A stretch of 64,000 nucleotides of DNA, from assembly GCF_000012625.1 (NCBI RefSeq), contig NC_007516.1, positions 186,001 to 250,000 of the forward strand, read 5' to 3'. Made by a program: the position numbers and the translations under genes. This document shows positions 45,180-54,098 of this stretch, in pieces. The stretch is from Synechococcus sp. CC9605 (GTDB lineage Bacteria > Cyanobacteriota > Cyanobacteriia > PCC-6307 > Cyanobiaceae). How positions within the stretch are numbered: the stretch's first letter is position 1; each line of letters starts with the position of its first letter. The notes under the pieces were generated by a model, which was given only the letters and a program-made list of their open reading frames with translations, made no database searches and was not told the origin of the DNA.

Positions 45180-46370
45180 TCAGGCGCGGACGGCGGTGCG
45201 TTGGTGGCTCCAGCAGGAGAGATCGACGGCGGGTTGTTCGCCGCTGGCGAGGCGTGCCAGGGAATCACCGATCAGGGGGGCGAACTTGAAGGCCTGGCCG
45301 GAGCCTCCTGCGAACAGGCTCAGCTTCGGGGTGAGCCGGTCCAGCACGAAGTTCACGTCGCTTGCCATGGAGTAAGGGCTGATCACGGTCTCCACCCGCT
45401 CCTGCACACCGTCCAGTTCGTTGAACAGGAAGGCATCGAGCAACTCCACCAATCGGGCTGGTGGTCCGGTGACCATGGCGTTGGGTTCGGCGACGCGCAG
45501 CTCACTCGGGGCCCAGTCGATGCCCGCTTTGATCCGGGGGCGGCCATCCGCCGTTTGGCTCAGAACAGGAAAGCCGTAGTAGAGGCCACCGTCATCGCCA
45601 CGTTCCTGCTGGAAGCAGAACCACTGGGGGTAGCGATCGGCCAGTGCCGGGTCGACCGTGTAATGGGCCCAGAGCATCGGCCACACCTCCAGTTTTGGTG
45701 CGAGGCCCAGAGGGGCCAGCAACAGTTGGCTCCAGATCCCGCAGGCCACCACCAGCTGTCCGGCGGCAATGTGTTCGCCACTCTCCAGGGTGACGCCTCC
45801 GCCGTCTGGATCGAGGCCTGCCACGGGGCAGTGCTCGATCAGCTGATGGGACGCGTTGCGGGCGGTGTTGATCCAGTGGGCCACGACCCTGTCGCTGCGC
45901 ACGGCACCAGCGGTGGGCTCGAACAGTCCCGTGAAGCCCGCTTTCGGCTTCAGCGGGAAGCGGGCTGCAATCTGGTTGGCATCGAGGGCTTCATAAGGGA
46001 TGCCCTGATTGTCCATGACCCGTCGGGCCCCAGGGATCGACCCCTCGATCGTCTCTTCATCCCAGCTTTCGCCATAGAAGAGCAGGCCGTGGGTCTCCCG
46101 CAATTGCTGTCCGGCGTGGTTTTCTTCCTCGCGCCAGAGGCGGTTGGCCTCCTGGGCGAGACGGCAGAGCACCGGGTCGGAATACATCTCCCGGAACATC
46201 CGGGTTTCGCCATAACTGCTGGCTTTGGCGTGGGCCAGGGTCTGGGCTTCCAGCAGCACCACATCGCGCACGCCGCGGCGGGCCAGGGATGCAGCGCAGC
46301 TGAGGCCGGCCATGCCGCCGCCAACGATCACGACAGCTGCCCGGCTGGGTATGGAGGTGGGTGTGCTCAT
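45180..46370 (-). CDS. Sarcosine-oxidase-like FAD amine oxidase (MSOX/SolA family)
   Basis: This family oxidises N-methyl amino acids, releasing formaldehyde and hydrogen peroxide. The 396-aa protein begins with the FAD motif VVIVGGGMAGLSCAASLARRG and has SSYGETRMFREMY and GGSGQAFKFAPLIG, matching MSOX and SolA. The covalent-flavin cysteine of MSOX (Cys315 in a CMYT context) appears to be Ser or Pro here (ISPYSMASD), so the flavin may be non-covalent. ATG 46370 overlaps the dehydrogenase stop (ATGA). The substrate may be a methylated amine brought in by the BCCT transporter downstream. Confidence 0.88.
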   Translation of the reverse strand: MSTPTSIPSRAAVVIVGGGMAGLSCAASLARRGVRDVVLLEAQTLAHAKASSYGETRMFREMYSDPVLCRLAQEANRLWREEENHAGQQLRETHGLLFYGESWDEETIEGSIPGARRVMDNQGIPYEALDANQIAARFPLKPKAGFTGLFEPTAGAVRSDRVVAHWINTARNASHQLIEHCPVAGLDPDGGGVTLESGEHIAAGQLVVACGIWSQLLLAPLGLAPKLEVWPMLWAHYTVDPALADRYPQWFCFQQERGDDGGLYYGFPVLSQTADGRPRIKAGIDWAPSELRVAEPNAMVTGPPARLVELLDAFLFNELDGVQERVETVISPYSMASDVNFVLDRLTPKLSLFAGGSGQAFKFAPLIGDSLARLASGEQPAVDLSCWSHQRTAVRA

Positions 46371-47422
46371 TCGCTTTCTCCAAAGCTGAGGCCGATGGGC
46401 TCGGTGGAGGGTGTGGCTGCCACTTCATCAAGGGCGGCACCCACCGACAAGCCCTGTTCGCGCCGGTTCAAATAGTCGCTGGCCCGTCGGCGCACCTCAT
46501 CGCGAACGAAGGCATAGACGTCCACGGCACCAGCGTCTTTCCAGGCGTCGGGGGAGAACCGCTCGATTGAATCGGCGATCACAGCTCCGGCATTCACCAG
46601 GGGGTCCGGCAGCACCTTCACACCGCGGCGACGCAGGTCATCCGCCAATTGGGGTTGCTGGAAGGGGGCATTGGCGGCAGGCACCACGGCGGGGGTTTTC
46701 AGCGCCGTGGCCATTTCGGCGTTGATCAATCCCGAGATCGAGCAGGGCAGCAGCAGGTCGTGGTTCAGCTCCCACCAGGCGCAGCTGTCCGGTAGCGGCG
46801 TCGCCCCGGTAAAACTGGCTTTCTCGCGATTCAGATCCACGGTGAACACGGTCCAACCGTGCTCGACGAGATGGCGGGCAACGGTGCCACCAACGGCGCC
46901 GCAGCCGTGCACCAGGGCCCGTCCGGGTTGGGCGTCATTGAGGGCCTTGTCCAGAACGGCCTCCACGGCCCCAAGAGTGCCGTGGGCGGTGGCCGCACTG
47001 GCGTCCACGGGGCTGCCGACCGCCGCCAGCACATGGGGGGTGAGCGCCGTCAGACGCTCCATGTCCTCCAGGCTGGTGTTGAGATCGCAGCCGGTGATCA
47101 TTGCGCCATCAAGCGACTCCAGCAGCTCGGCGGTGACGCTGATCAGTTCATCCTTGACGGCATCGGGTTCAGCAGCCCGGGCCACGATCTTGCCTCCGGC
47201 GAAACCAGTGCCGTAAAGATCGTGCTTGTGGGTCATTAACCCCGCCAGCCGCTGTCCGTCTGCGATGCAGGCCTCATCGCTCGGGTAATTGAGCACACGC
47301 AGGCCTCCGTTGGCGGGGCGCTTGGCATCGGTGTCTTCCGCCACGACGAACACCGAGAGGTGGTCGGAGACGTGTTCCGCCAGCACCGACACGGTCGGCG
47401 CTGTTTTCTTGCCGCTGCTCAT
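46367..47422 (-). CDS. Glu/Leu/Phe/Val-dehydrogenase-family protein
   Basis: This 351-aa protein follows the leucine-dehydrogenase pattern. GGLRVLNYPSDEACIADG and MTHKHDLYGTGFAGGKIV hold both conserved lysines of the substrate site. A Rossmann domain follows, with VHGCGAVGGTVARHLVEHG for NAD and PAANAPFQQPQLADDL. The family deaminates or reductively aminates amino acids; the true substrate is unknown. I chose ATG 47422 (MSSGKKTAPTVS), which overlaps the methyltransferase stop (TGATG). It overlaps the oxidase start as well, so all four genes are translationally linked, a strong hint of one pathway. Confidence 0.85.
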   Translation of the reverse strand: MSSGKKTAPTVSVLAEHVSDHLSVFVVAEDTDAKRPANGGLRVLNYPSDEACIADGQRLAGLMTHKHDLYGTGFAGGKIVARAAEPDAVKDELISVTAELLESLDGAMITGCDLNTSLEDMERLTALTPHVLAAVGSPVDASAATAHGTLGAVEAVLDKALNDAQPGRALVHGCGAVGGTVARHLVEHGWTVFTVDLNREKASFTGATPLPDSCAWWELNHDLLLPCSISGLINAEMATALKTPAVVPAANAPFQQPQLADDLRRRGVKVLPDPLVNAGAVIADSIERFSPDAWKDAGAVDVYAFVRDEVRRRASDYLNRREQGLSVGAALDEVAATPSTEPIGLSFGESE

Positions 47423-48447
47423 CAGGCCACCTTCTCCATCATCTGGTGGTGTTCGACGTAGTCGAGGCTCCATTCGCTGGGGGCTTCGGCAATGCGCTGC
47501 TGCAGCCGCTCGAACACCGTGTCTGCTGCGGTATCACCGGCAGCACTGGCGAAGCTGTGGCGGCTCCAGCTGCGGATCGTCGCCATCAATCCGGCGGCGA
47601 AAGTCGCCGTGTCACCGTTCTCGTTCCAGCGGCGTCGGTAGGGGCACTTCACGTAAACGGTGCGCTCGTCCACCAGCCGTAGGCCGTTGCGGTATGCGGC
47701 GCTGGTCTCGTCCTTCAGTGGAGCCATGAACTCCTCGGGGGACTTGTAGAAGTTCAGAACCGTGCCTTGTTGGTACTGCTCCTGGCTGATCAGGCCTTCC
47801 TCGGCCATGCCCCGCCAGATCTGGTGCAGCTGGTCGTGCACGTTGCGGGTTTCGCCGCCGTTGTGGCCGAGATAGAGGCCTGCTTCATCACGGGAGAGGT
47901 TCACCGTCAGCAGGCGGCCACCCACCTTCAGTTCGCGGCTGCGCAGCTCGAGGATGTGGTTCCAGTCCTTCATCGCCTGGGCGGTGAAGCGCTGAAGCGC
48001 TCCGGCATCACCGGAGGCCAGCACATGGGTGTGGCTGTTCAGGGGGCCGGGGGAGGCGCTCAGCCAGTGCATGGCCGTGGCGGAGAAGCCGAAGCTCACT
48101 GAGTTCGGCGCCACGGAGGGCTCATAGAAGCTGCGGGCACTCACCAGCACCGTTGGCCTTGGATCCCGGGGGATCTGCAGGGCCAGGTTGTTGGCCAGAG
48201 CAGTGTTGTCGTTGCTCGGCAGGTCGTTGCCGATCACCGTCAGGTGCGCCTTTGGCTGGTTGGCATGCAGGCGATCCAGCACCTGGTTCCAGAGCCCAAC
48301 GGCAGTGCCGCCATCGGCAGCTCCGTAATCGATCAGGACATGGCTGTCAGCGACAGCCAGTTCATCTACACAAGTCAAGGCCCAGTCCGAAGCGGCTTCA
48401 ATGCAGAGGAGAGCCCCTTCGGTCTGCGCGCTGTAACCCGTGGTCAT
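47422..48447 (-). CDS. SABATH-type methyltransferase
   Basis: This 341-aa protein resembles the SABATH family of plant carboxyl- and N-methyltransferases (Methyltransf_7). It has the SAM region VLIDYGAADGGTAVGLW, IGNDLPSNDNTAL, the acceptor-side FGFSATAMHWLSASP (compare the SSYSLHWLS motif) and NHILELRSRELKVGGRLLTVN. Bacterial members are known but poorly characterised. It lies first in a four-gene operon with a dehydrogenase, a sarcosine-oxidase-like enzyme and a BCCT transporter. I chose ATG 48447 (MTTGYSAQTEG); a start at 48459 is also possible. Substrate is unknown. Confidence 0.85.
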   Translation of the reverse strand: MTTGYSAQTEGALLCIEAASDWALTCVDELAVADSHVLIDYGAADGGTAVGLWNQVLDRLHANQPKAHLTVIGNDLPSNDNTALANNLALQIPRDPRPTVLVSARSFYEPSVAPNSVSFGFSATAMHWLSASPGPLNSHTHVLASGDAGALQRFTAQAMKDWNHILELRSRELKVGGRLLTVNLSRDEAGLYLGHNGGETRNVHDQLHQIWRGMAEEGLISQEQYQQGTVLNFYKSPEEFMAPLKDETSAAYRNGLRLVDERTVYVKCPYRRRWNENGDTATFAAGLMATIRSWSRHSFASAAGDTAADTVFERLQQRIAEAPSEWSLDYVEHHQMMEKVA

Positions 48448-48528
48448 GGCGATGGCCATGGACCTCGTCAGCGGCAGGCCTCACCGTACAGACCATGGCC
48501 TGGGGGCCGGGGAATCGGTGGTTCCTCT

Positions 48529-49110
48529 TCAGCTTGCTTGGAGCAACTGGCGCAGCCTGGGTTCCAGGAGGGTGAAGGCCTTGCCGCGGTGGCCGTGCTG
48601 CTTTTTCTCCGCCAACGGCATCTCCGCGAAGGTGCGGCCGGTTCCAGCAACTTCGAAGATCGGGTCGTAGCCGAAACCCTGATCTCCACGGGGTGCGGCC
48701 GTGATCAAGCCGTCGCAACGGCCTTCCACCTCCAGCAGGATCGTGCCGTCTGGGGCGGCAACGCACAGCGCGGCGCAGAAATAGGCCTGGCGTTGGTCTG
48801 AGCCGTTGAGGGCCTGAAGCAGCCGGGCAATGCGTTCCGGGTCGGTGGGGGCGTAGCGGGCGGAATGAACCCCCGGAGCTCCATCAAGCGCATCAACGCT
48901 TAGGCCTGAATCGTCGGCCAGGGCCCATTCCCCTGTTGCGGCGGCAACCGCTTGGGCCTTGAGCTGGGCATTGGCGGCAAAGGTGGTGCCCGTCTCCTCC
49001 ACCTCCAAGCCTTCCCGCTGGGGTTGCACGCTGACAGGCAGGGACTGCAGCAGGCCCTGGAATTCCCGAATCTTGCCGGCGTTGCCGCTGGCGATCACAA
49101 GGGTCTTCAT
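48529..49110 (-). CDS. rdgB: Non-canonical purine NTP pyrophosphatase (dITP/XTPase)
   Basis: RdgB removes dITP and XTP so they are not built into DNA. The 193-aa protein has the Ham1 signature: IASGNAGKIREF at the start, ADDSGLSVDALDGAPGVHSARYA, and GFGYDPIFEV. It overlaps the phosphohexomutase gene by ATGA and ends 81 nt before the SABATH operon start. The gap could hold the operon promoter or allow read-through. Confidence 0.95.
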   Translation of the reverse strand: MKTLVIASGNAGKIREFQGLLQSLPVSVQPQREGLEVEETGTTFAANAQLKAQAVAAATGEWALADDSGLSVDALDGAPGVHSARYAPTDPERIARLLQALNGSDQRQAYFCAALCVAAPDGTILLEVEGRCDGLITAAPRGDQGFGYDPIFEVAGTGRTFAEMPLAEKKQHGHRGKAFTLLEPRLRQLLQAS

Positions 49111-50570
49111 GCGGCCTCCGCGAACTGGCGGGCCCAGGCGAGCACCTCGTTCACCCGACTGGCATCAGGTCCTTCGCAGTAAAGCCGTAGCAGCGGTTCC
49201 GTGCCGGAGAAGCGCAGCATCAGCCAGTGGTTCGGACCCATTCTCAGTTTGATCCCGTCGGTGCTGATCACTTCCAGCACCTCGGCGCCGGCGACGCTCG
49301 AGGGCGTGCTCTGGGCCAGCAGCGTCTCGAGACGCCGGCGTGCCTCCATGTCGGCCAGGCGCAGGTCGAGTCGGTCGTAGTGACTGCTGCCACCGTGCTG
49401 TTGCTGGAGTGCATCCAGACGTGCACCCAGGGGTTGCTTCCCTTCCACCAGGGCTTCCAGCACCAGCATCGCCGCGAACAGGGCGTCCCGCTCGGGCAGG
49501 TGCATGCCGAAGCCGACACCACCGGATTCCTCGCCGCCGATCAGCACATCTCCGGCCAGCATCTCTGCGGCGATGTATTTGAAGCCCACCGCGAGTTCCA
49601 GAACCTTCCGCCCCTGGGCTTCCGCCACCAGCCGCATCAGATCCGAGCCACTCACGGTCTTGACAACGGCGCCCGGCAGCTGGCGGGCCCGGGCCAGGTG
49701 ATCGATCAACAGGGGCATCAGCAGCTGGGTGCTGCAGAACCGGCCGGTTTCATCCACGGCGGCGATGCGGTCACCATCGCCATCGAACACCAGTCCCACG
49801 GCAGGGGTTCCGGCGGCGGTTGAGGCTTTCACCGCCGTGATCAACCCCCCGAGGTAGGGCGCCAGGGGTTCCGGCGGATGACCGCCGAACAAGGGATCTC
49901 GTTCGCTGCGGATTTCCTCCACAACGCCAGCGGCTTCAGGGCCGAGCAGCTCCGTCACACACCCGGCAGCTGATCCGTGCATCGGATCGACGATCACCTT
50001 GAGGTTGATGGCCTTGAGGCCCTCAACCAGGGCATTCAGGTCCAGCTTGCGGCGCAGCCCTTCGAGATGCTCGCCGCGTCCATCAAACCGGGGGACCTGC
50101 GCCTTGATCGGGGCCGTGATGCCGCCGGCAGCCAGACGTCGTTCCACGGCGGCCGTGAAGTCTCCCTCGACCGATCCACCAAAGGGGCCTTTTATCTTCA
50201 GCCCCAGCCATTCCGGGGGGTTGTGACTGGCGGTGATCACCAATGCTCCCAGGGCTTTGCGCTCCACCACGGCCCAGCTGCATGCCGGCGTGGGGACAGC
50301 GGTGTCGGTGAGCAGGGGTTCGAGTTCACAACCCCGCACAGCGGCCGCGATGGCTTCCGCCAGTTCTGGAGCCAGAAAGCGGCGGTCGTAACCGATTACC
50401 ACCGTTCGGCTGCTGAGACCCTCGGGAGCGCGATGGGCGAGCTCTTGAGCCGCGGCGGCGGCAACGGGCAACAACCGCTCCACCGTGATGTCGACGCCTG
50501 TGATCCCGCGCCAGCCATCGGTACCGAACTTGATCGGAGCTGGACTCAGAGGGAGGGGAGCCGATGCCAT
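49107..50570 (-). CDS. Phosphoglucomutase/phosphomannomutase family protein
   Basis: The enzyme interconverts hexose-1- and 6-phosphates for sugar-nucleotide and glycogen metabolism. The 487-aa protein has FGTDGWRGITG, the active-site phospho-Ser loop ITASHNPPEWLGLK, the metal loop VFDGDGDRIAAVDE and the sugar-binding loop GGEESGGVG. It could serve glucose, mannose or glucosamine; I cannot choose between them. It is coupled to rdgB and divergent from the RecB-like nuclease gene. Confidence 0.92.
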   Translation of the reverse strand: MASAPLPLSPAPIKFGTDGWRGITGVDITVERLLPVAAAAAQELAHRAPEGLSSRTVVIGYDRRFLAPELAEAIAAAVRGCELEPLLTDTAVPTPACSWAVVERKALGALVITASHNPPEWLGLKIKGPFGGSVEGDFTAAVERRLAAGGITAPIKAQVPRFDGRGEHLEGLRRKLDLNALVEGLKAINLKVIVDPMHGSAAGCVTELLGPEAAGVVEEIRSERDPLFGGHPPEPLAPYLGGLITAVKASTAAGTPAVGLVFDGDGDRIAAVDETGRFCSTQLLMPLLIDHLARARQLPGAVVKTVSGSDLMRLVAEAQGRKVLELAVGFKYIAAEMLAGDVLIGGEESGGVGFGMHLPERDALFAAMLVLEALVEGKQPLGARLDALQQQHGGSSHYDRLDLRLADMEARRRLETLLAQSTPSSVAGAEVLEVISTDGIKLRMGPNHWLMLRFSGTEPLLRLYCEGPDASRVNEVLAWARQFAEAA

Positions 50571-50623
50571 GGCACAGCCTGCACTTCAGTGGATCTAGCA
50601 GCTGGCAGCCGTAGGGTCGGCGG

Positions 50624-52099
50624 ATGGGTGACACCCCGCCTGCCGACAACGCTCTCACCGACCGGTTGCTGCGCAGTTGGCTGCGCTGCCGTCGTAAGGC
50701 CTGGCTCGACCGCCACGGCAATCCAGCCGAGCGGCGCTGGACGGCCCATCGCAATCTGCTGCTGGACGACCAGCAGCGCTGTTTTGTGGCCTTGCTGCCT
50801 CGCAAGCCTGGCCATGGCATCGCCGCCTGTGCTGCCGGTGCCGAGGCTGTGGTGGGTCTGCGCCTCAAGGGCCTTGGTCCATCCGGTGAGCCGTTGGAGG
50901 CACACCCTCCACTGCTGCGGCGGGTCAAGGGCCAGAGCCGCTGGGGTGACTTCGCCTACCAACCGGTGCTCGCCCGTCAGGGCCGCCGCACGACCCGGGA
51001 ACACCAGCTGCCGCTGGCGCTGATGGCTCTGTTGCTTGAGCAGATTCAGCAGGGCGACGTTCCGTCCATGCTGGTGCTCGGCGGTGGTGGTCGGCGCCTG
51101 GAACAGGAGCGGCTGCATCTCTCCAGTGGTCTGCGCCGACAGCTGTCGGAGGGGCTGCGCAAATTGCACGCTGACCTCGAACGCCCTGTTCCTCCTCCGC
51201 TGGCCGCCGACCGGCGCAAGTGTTCACTTTGCAGCTGGCGTGTCGCCTGCAATGCGGTGGCGGTGGAGGAAGGACATCTGAGCGAGGTCAGCGGTATTGG
51301 GGCCAAGCGGCGCGAGATGTTGCTGGAGCTTGGGATTCGCGGCTTGTCCGATCTGGCCGCGGCTGATCCGTTGCAGCTCGCCGAGCGGCTGCAACGTTTT
51401 GGGGATCAGCACGGTGAGGTGGCCGCATCCCTGGTGGCTCAGGCCCGGGCGCAGCGCGATGGACGGGTGGAGCGTTTGAGTGCCTCAGCGGCGCTGCCGG
51501 AACTGCAGGACTGCCCGGGTGTGCTGCTCTACGACATCGAATCCGACCCCGACGCTCGTCACGACTTCCTTCACGGTTTTCTGGTGTTGCCCAGAACCCA
51601 AAGCGGAGACTGGGATCTGGCATCAGTGGCGTATCACCCGATCCTGGCCCTGGCGGAGCATGGTGAAGCCCGTTGCTGGCTGCGGCTGCAGCGGCTGCTG
51701 AATCGCTATCGGGGTTGGCCGATCCTTCACTACGGGGAGACAGAAAGCCTGGCCTTAAGGCGTATGGCTGAGCGGCAGGGTGCTGCAGAGGCTGAGGTGC
51801 TGCAGCTTCGTCAGCGGTTGGTGGATGTGCATGCCCGAGTGCGGCATTACTGGCGCCTGCCCCTGGCCAGCTATGGCCTCAAGGCCGTGGCCGCTTGGCA
51901 GGGGTTCCAATGGAGTCAGGCCGGTGTGGACGGGGCCCGGGCCCTGCTCTGGTGGCGGCAGTGGCAGGGGGAGGGACCCGATCGACGCGGCAACAGGTAC
52001 GGACTGCGCTGGATCTTCGATTACAACCGCGACGACTGCTTGGCCACCTGGGCCGTTGCCGCTTGGTTGCTTGAACAGGATCAGGCGTCGGGATCCTGA
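50624..52099 (+). CDS. TM0106-family RecB-like putative nuclease
   Basis: This 491-aa protein has an N-terminal Cas4/RecB-like nuclease part, with LLRSWLRCRRKAWLD at the start and a CSLCSWRVAC cluster near residues 200-210 that may bind Fe-S. A helix-hairpin-helix-like segment follows (VSGIGAKRREMLLELGI). The C-terminal RNase H-like part begins LLYDIESDPD and ends FDYNRDDCLATWAVAAWLL, with conserved acidic residues. The family (TM0106) has no assigned role. No CRISPR array is near. It overlaps the convergent ygfZ by 19 nt. Confidence 0.83.
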   Translation: MGDTPPADNALTDRLLRSWLRCRRKAWLDRHGNPAERRWTAHRNLLLDDQQRCFVALLPRKPGHGIAACAAGAEAVVGLRLKGLGPSGEPLEAHPPLLRRVKGQSRWGDFAYQPVLARQGRRTTREHQLPLALMALLLEQIQQGDVPSMLVLGGGGRRLEQERLHLSSGLRRQLSEGLRKLHADLERPVPPPLAADRRKCSLCSWRVACNAVAVEEGHLSEVSGIGAKRREMLLELGIRGLSDLAAADPLQLAERLQRFGDQHGEVAASLVAQARAQRDGRVERLSASAALPELQDCPGVLLYDIESDPDARHDFLHGFLVLPRTQSGDWDLASVAYHPILALAEHGEARCWLRLQRLLNRYRGWPILHYGETESLALRRMAERQGAAEAEVLQLRQRLVDVHARVRHYWRLPLASYGLKAVAAWQGFQWSQAGVDGARALLWWRQWQGEGPDRRGNRYGLRWIFDYNRDDCLATWAVAAWLLEQDQASGS

Positions 52100-52875
52100 A
52101 ACGCCTCGGGTTGACGGATCTGGAGCTGTTCTCCGTTGGGACCTTCCAGCGTTGGACTGGCCAGGCACTGGCGGCGCACCAGGGCCAGCCCAAGCCAAGT
52201 GCCGTCGCGTTCGAGAGCACTAGTGATCACCCCTGCTCGCTCTCCCTCCAGCGTGAGCTTTGCCGTTGGCGAGAGTGCACTGCTGCAGCTCCAACGGCGC
52301 AGCTGTTGTTTCACTCCTGCCTGACCGATGAGTTTGGCCATGGTCTCCTGGCCGAGGTAGCAGCCTTTTTCCGTGCTGATCTGAGCGACGAGCCCCAGTT
52401 CCAGGGGATTGGTCTCGCCATTGAGTTCACCGGGGCCCGGGGGGAATCCGCTCTGGAGCCGCCATTGCTCCAGAGCCATCACGGTGGCAGCTTCTCCTGA
52501 TGCCCAGGGCTCCGGCAGTTCCGCTTCCGCATCGCACCAGACTGCGGCAGCGTTGGGCTCAAGCCACTGCAGTCGGCGCAACTCAGCCAGGGGTTGGAGG
52601 CGAACCCGATCGGCTGGAAAAATCACCTGATCAAATCCAGCGTGAACGGCAGAGGCCTCTCCCGCCAGAACGATCACATCGGCTCCCTCTGCATCGAAAC
52701 GAAGTTCCAGCACCGCCCGCAAGCGTCCCGTAGCGGTCAGCCAGCAGGTCTGAAGAAGATCGCCGGATTGGAGTGCGTTGAGGTCAGCACTGGTCTGCCC
52801 CTGAAGAAACTGGCGAGCTCCACTGCCGTTCAAGCGCAGCCAGGGCACCTGGGCGTCCCAAAACAACTTGCTCAT
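52081..52875 (-). CDS. ygfZ: Folate-binding YgfZ-like protein
   Basis: YgfZ proteins (GcvT-related) support repair or assembly of certain Fe-S enzymes and bind folate. The 264-aa protein has the signature [13 protein letters not shown] near residue 170 and the N-terminal [18 protein letters not shown] typical of the family. It overlaps pyrE by ATGA and the RecB-like gene by 19 nt. The Cys of the signature is the conserved redox-active one. Confidence 0.92.
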   Translation of the reverse strand: MSKLFWDAQVPWLRLNGSGARQFLQGQTSADLNALQSGDLLQTCWLTATGRLRAVLELRFDAEGADVIVLAGEASAVHAGFDQVIFPADRVRLQPLAELRRLQWLEPNAAAVWCDAEAELPEPWASGEAATVMALEQWRLQSGFPPGPGELNGETNPLELGLVAQISTEKGCYLGQETMAKLIGQAGVKQQLRRWSCSSALSPTAKLTLEGERAGVITSALERDGTWLGLALVRRQCLASPTLEGPNGEQLQIRQPEAFQDPDA

Positions 52876-53444
52876 GCCGGCACGAAGGCGGCGATTTCAG
52901 ACAGCTTGTAAAGGCTGATCAGTTCAAGATTGTCTGCCGCCATGGCGGCGTCACCGCCTTCCTCACGGTCGACGATGGTGACAACACGGGTCACCTTGTA
53001 ACCGGCGTCGCGCAGCTGACGCACTGCCTTCAGGGAGGAACCTCCTGTGGTCACAACGTCTTCCAGGACGGTGATCAGGGTCCCGGGGGCGGGTAGCGGA
53101 CCTTCCAGCCAGGCCCCGGTGCCGTGGCCTTTGGCTTCCTTGCGCACGATCAGCGCATCAAGCTCACGACTTTGATCGGCGGCGGCCATGGCAACACCGC
53201 TCACCAGTGGGTCTGCTCCGAGGGTGAGACCAGCCACGGCCCGCGCATCGGCCTCCACGTGGGTGAGCATCGCTCGGCTGATCAGCGCCAGGCCGGAACC
53301 GCTCAGGCTCACGGGTTTGCAGTTCACGTAGTGCTCGCTCTTGCGGCCTGAAGCCAGGGTGAAGTCTCCGCGTCGGTAGGCCAGGGTGGCCAGACGGTTC
53401 AGCAGTTGCTCCCGCTCAGTCGGGACACTCGACGATTCAGACAT
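52872..53444 (-). CDS. pyrE: Orotate phosphoribosyltransferase
   Basis: PyrE joins orotate with PRPP to form OMP in pyrimidine synthesis. The 190-aa protein carries the PRPP loop [21 protein letters not shown] and the flexible-loop region [12 protein letters not shown], in the usual positions. It is coupled to ygfZ by ATGA. The divergent neighbour is a secreted protein, with 32 nt between starts. Confidence 0.95.
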   Translation of the reverse strand: MSESSSVPTEREQLLNRLATLAYRRGDFTLASGRKSEHYVNCKPVSLSGSGLALISRAMLTHVEADARAVAGLTLGADPLVSGVAMAAADQSRELDALIVRKEAKGHGTGAWLEGPLPAPGTLITVLEDVVTTGGSSLKAVRQLRDAGYKVTRVVTIVDREEGGDAAMAADNLELISLYKLSEIAAFVPA

Positions 53445-53476
53445 GGGACTGGCCGCACTTCGCAGATGTCCTTAGT

Positions 53477-54001
53477 TTGCGCATAGAGCTGTTTCATTCG
53501 GTGCTGCTGCGGTCGTTTCTTGGCTCGAGCCTGCTCCTGCTCGTCGGCCCGTCGGTGCTGGCGGGTCCGTTGGTCTGCACCACCAGTGTCGAGGCCCCTC
53601 CGTCCGGCAGTGGTTCCGCCCCCGTCGAAGTCACGGTGTGCCACCCAATGGAGACCACCAGTGAGCTGATCAACCGTTGCTTTTACACCTGGACCTCGCC
53701 CATGGCCCGGGGCATGGACCCCCTGCATCAATTGACCGATGTTCTGGGGATTGCTGTCGGCGGCATCGAGGGAAATCGGTTCATGGGATTCGGCTTCCCC
53801 GACCAGACACTGGTATGGGATGGTTCGGCACTTCAGAACACGACGGGAGCTCTGCTGGAGGAGCAGAGTCCGCCGCTGCCGACGCGAACCCTGGACATCT
53901 CGAGCGGGTTCAACGGCAGCCTGGCGGCCACCGAGGTCAACGAATCCATGCCGGACGCGCCCATGGCGGACCACTTCCCCGACGCGACTTCCCTGTGGTA
54001 A
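53477..54001 (+). CDS. Secreted protein of unknown function
   Basis: This 174-aa product has a long N-terminal hydrophobic signal (LLRSFLGSSLLLLVGPSVLAG, cleavage likely near VLAG). The mature part has paired cysteines (LVCTTSV, VTVCHPM, NRCFYTW) that suggest disulfides. No known domain is recognised. It is followed by the tRNA-Met gene after 11 nt. It may be conserved in marine picocyanobacteria, but that was not checked. The start (ATG 53477) is 32 nt from pyrE, so the divergent promoters are tightly packed. Confidence 0.65.
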   Translation: MRIELFHSVLLRSFLGSSLLLLVGPSVLAGPLVCTTSVEAPPSGSGSAPVEVTVCHPMETTSELINRCFYTWTSPMARGMDPLHQLTDVLGIAVGGIEGNRFMGFGFPDQTLVWDGSALQNTTGALLEEQSPPLPTRTLDISSGFNGSLAATEVNESMPDAPMADHFPDATSLW

Positions 54002-54012
54002 CAATCATTCGA

Positions 54013-54085
54013 GGGGGTCTAGCAATCTGGTGAATGCAGCGAACTCATAATTCGCCTAAGGCGAGTTCGATCCTCGCGACCCCCA
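54013..54085 (+). tRNA. tRNA-Met (CAT anticodon), elongator type
   Basis: The 73-nt sequence folds as a full cloverleaf. The acceptor is GGGGGTC paired with GACCCCC, and the D-arm begins GCA. The anticodon stem GCGAA/TTCGC closes the loop CTCATAA, giving anticodon CAT, and the T-arm is GCGAG-TTCGATC-CTCGC. The acceptor starts with a normal G-C pair rather than the C1:A72 mismatch of initiator tRNA, so elongator is likely; a lysidine-modified Ile tRNA is an alternative I judge less likely. CCA is not encoded. It ends 13 nt before the CBS/CorC gene. Confidence 0.92.
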
Positions 54086-54098
54086 TTCCCCCCTGTTG

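Noticed and set aside
45165-46475. 436-codon plus-strand frame opposite the sarcosine-oxidase-like gene
   Set aside because: GC-bias shadow; the minus-strand gene has FAD motifs and ATGA coupling on its upstream side.
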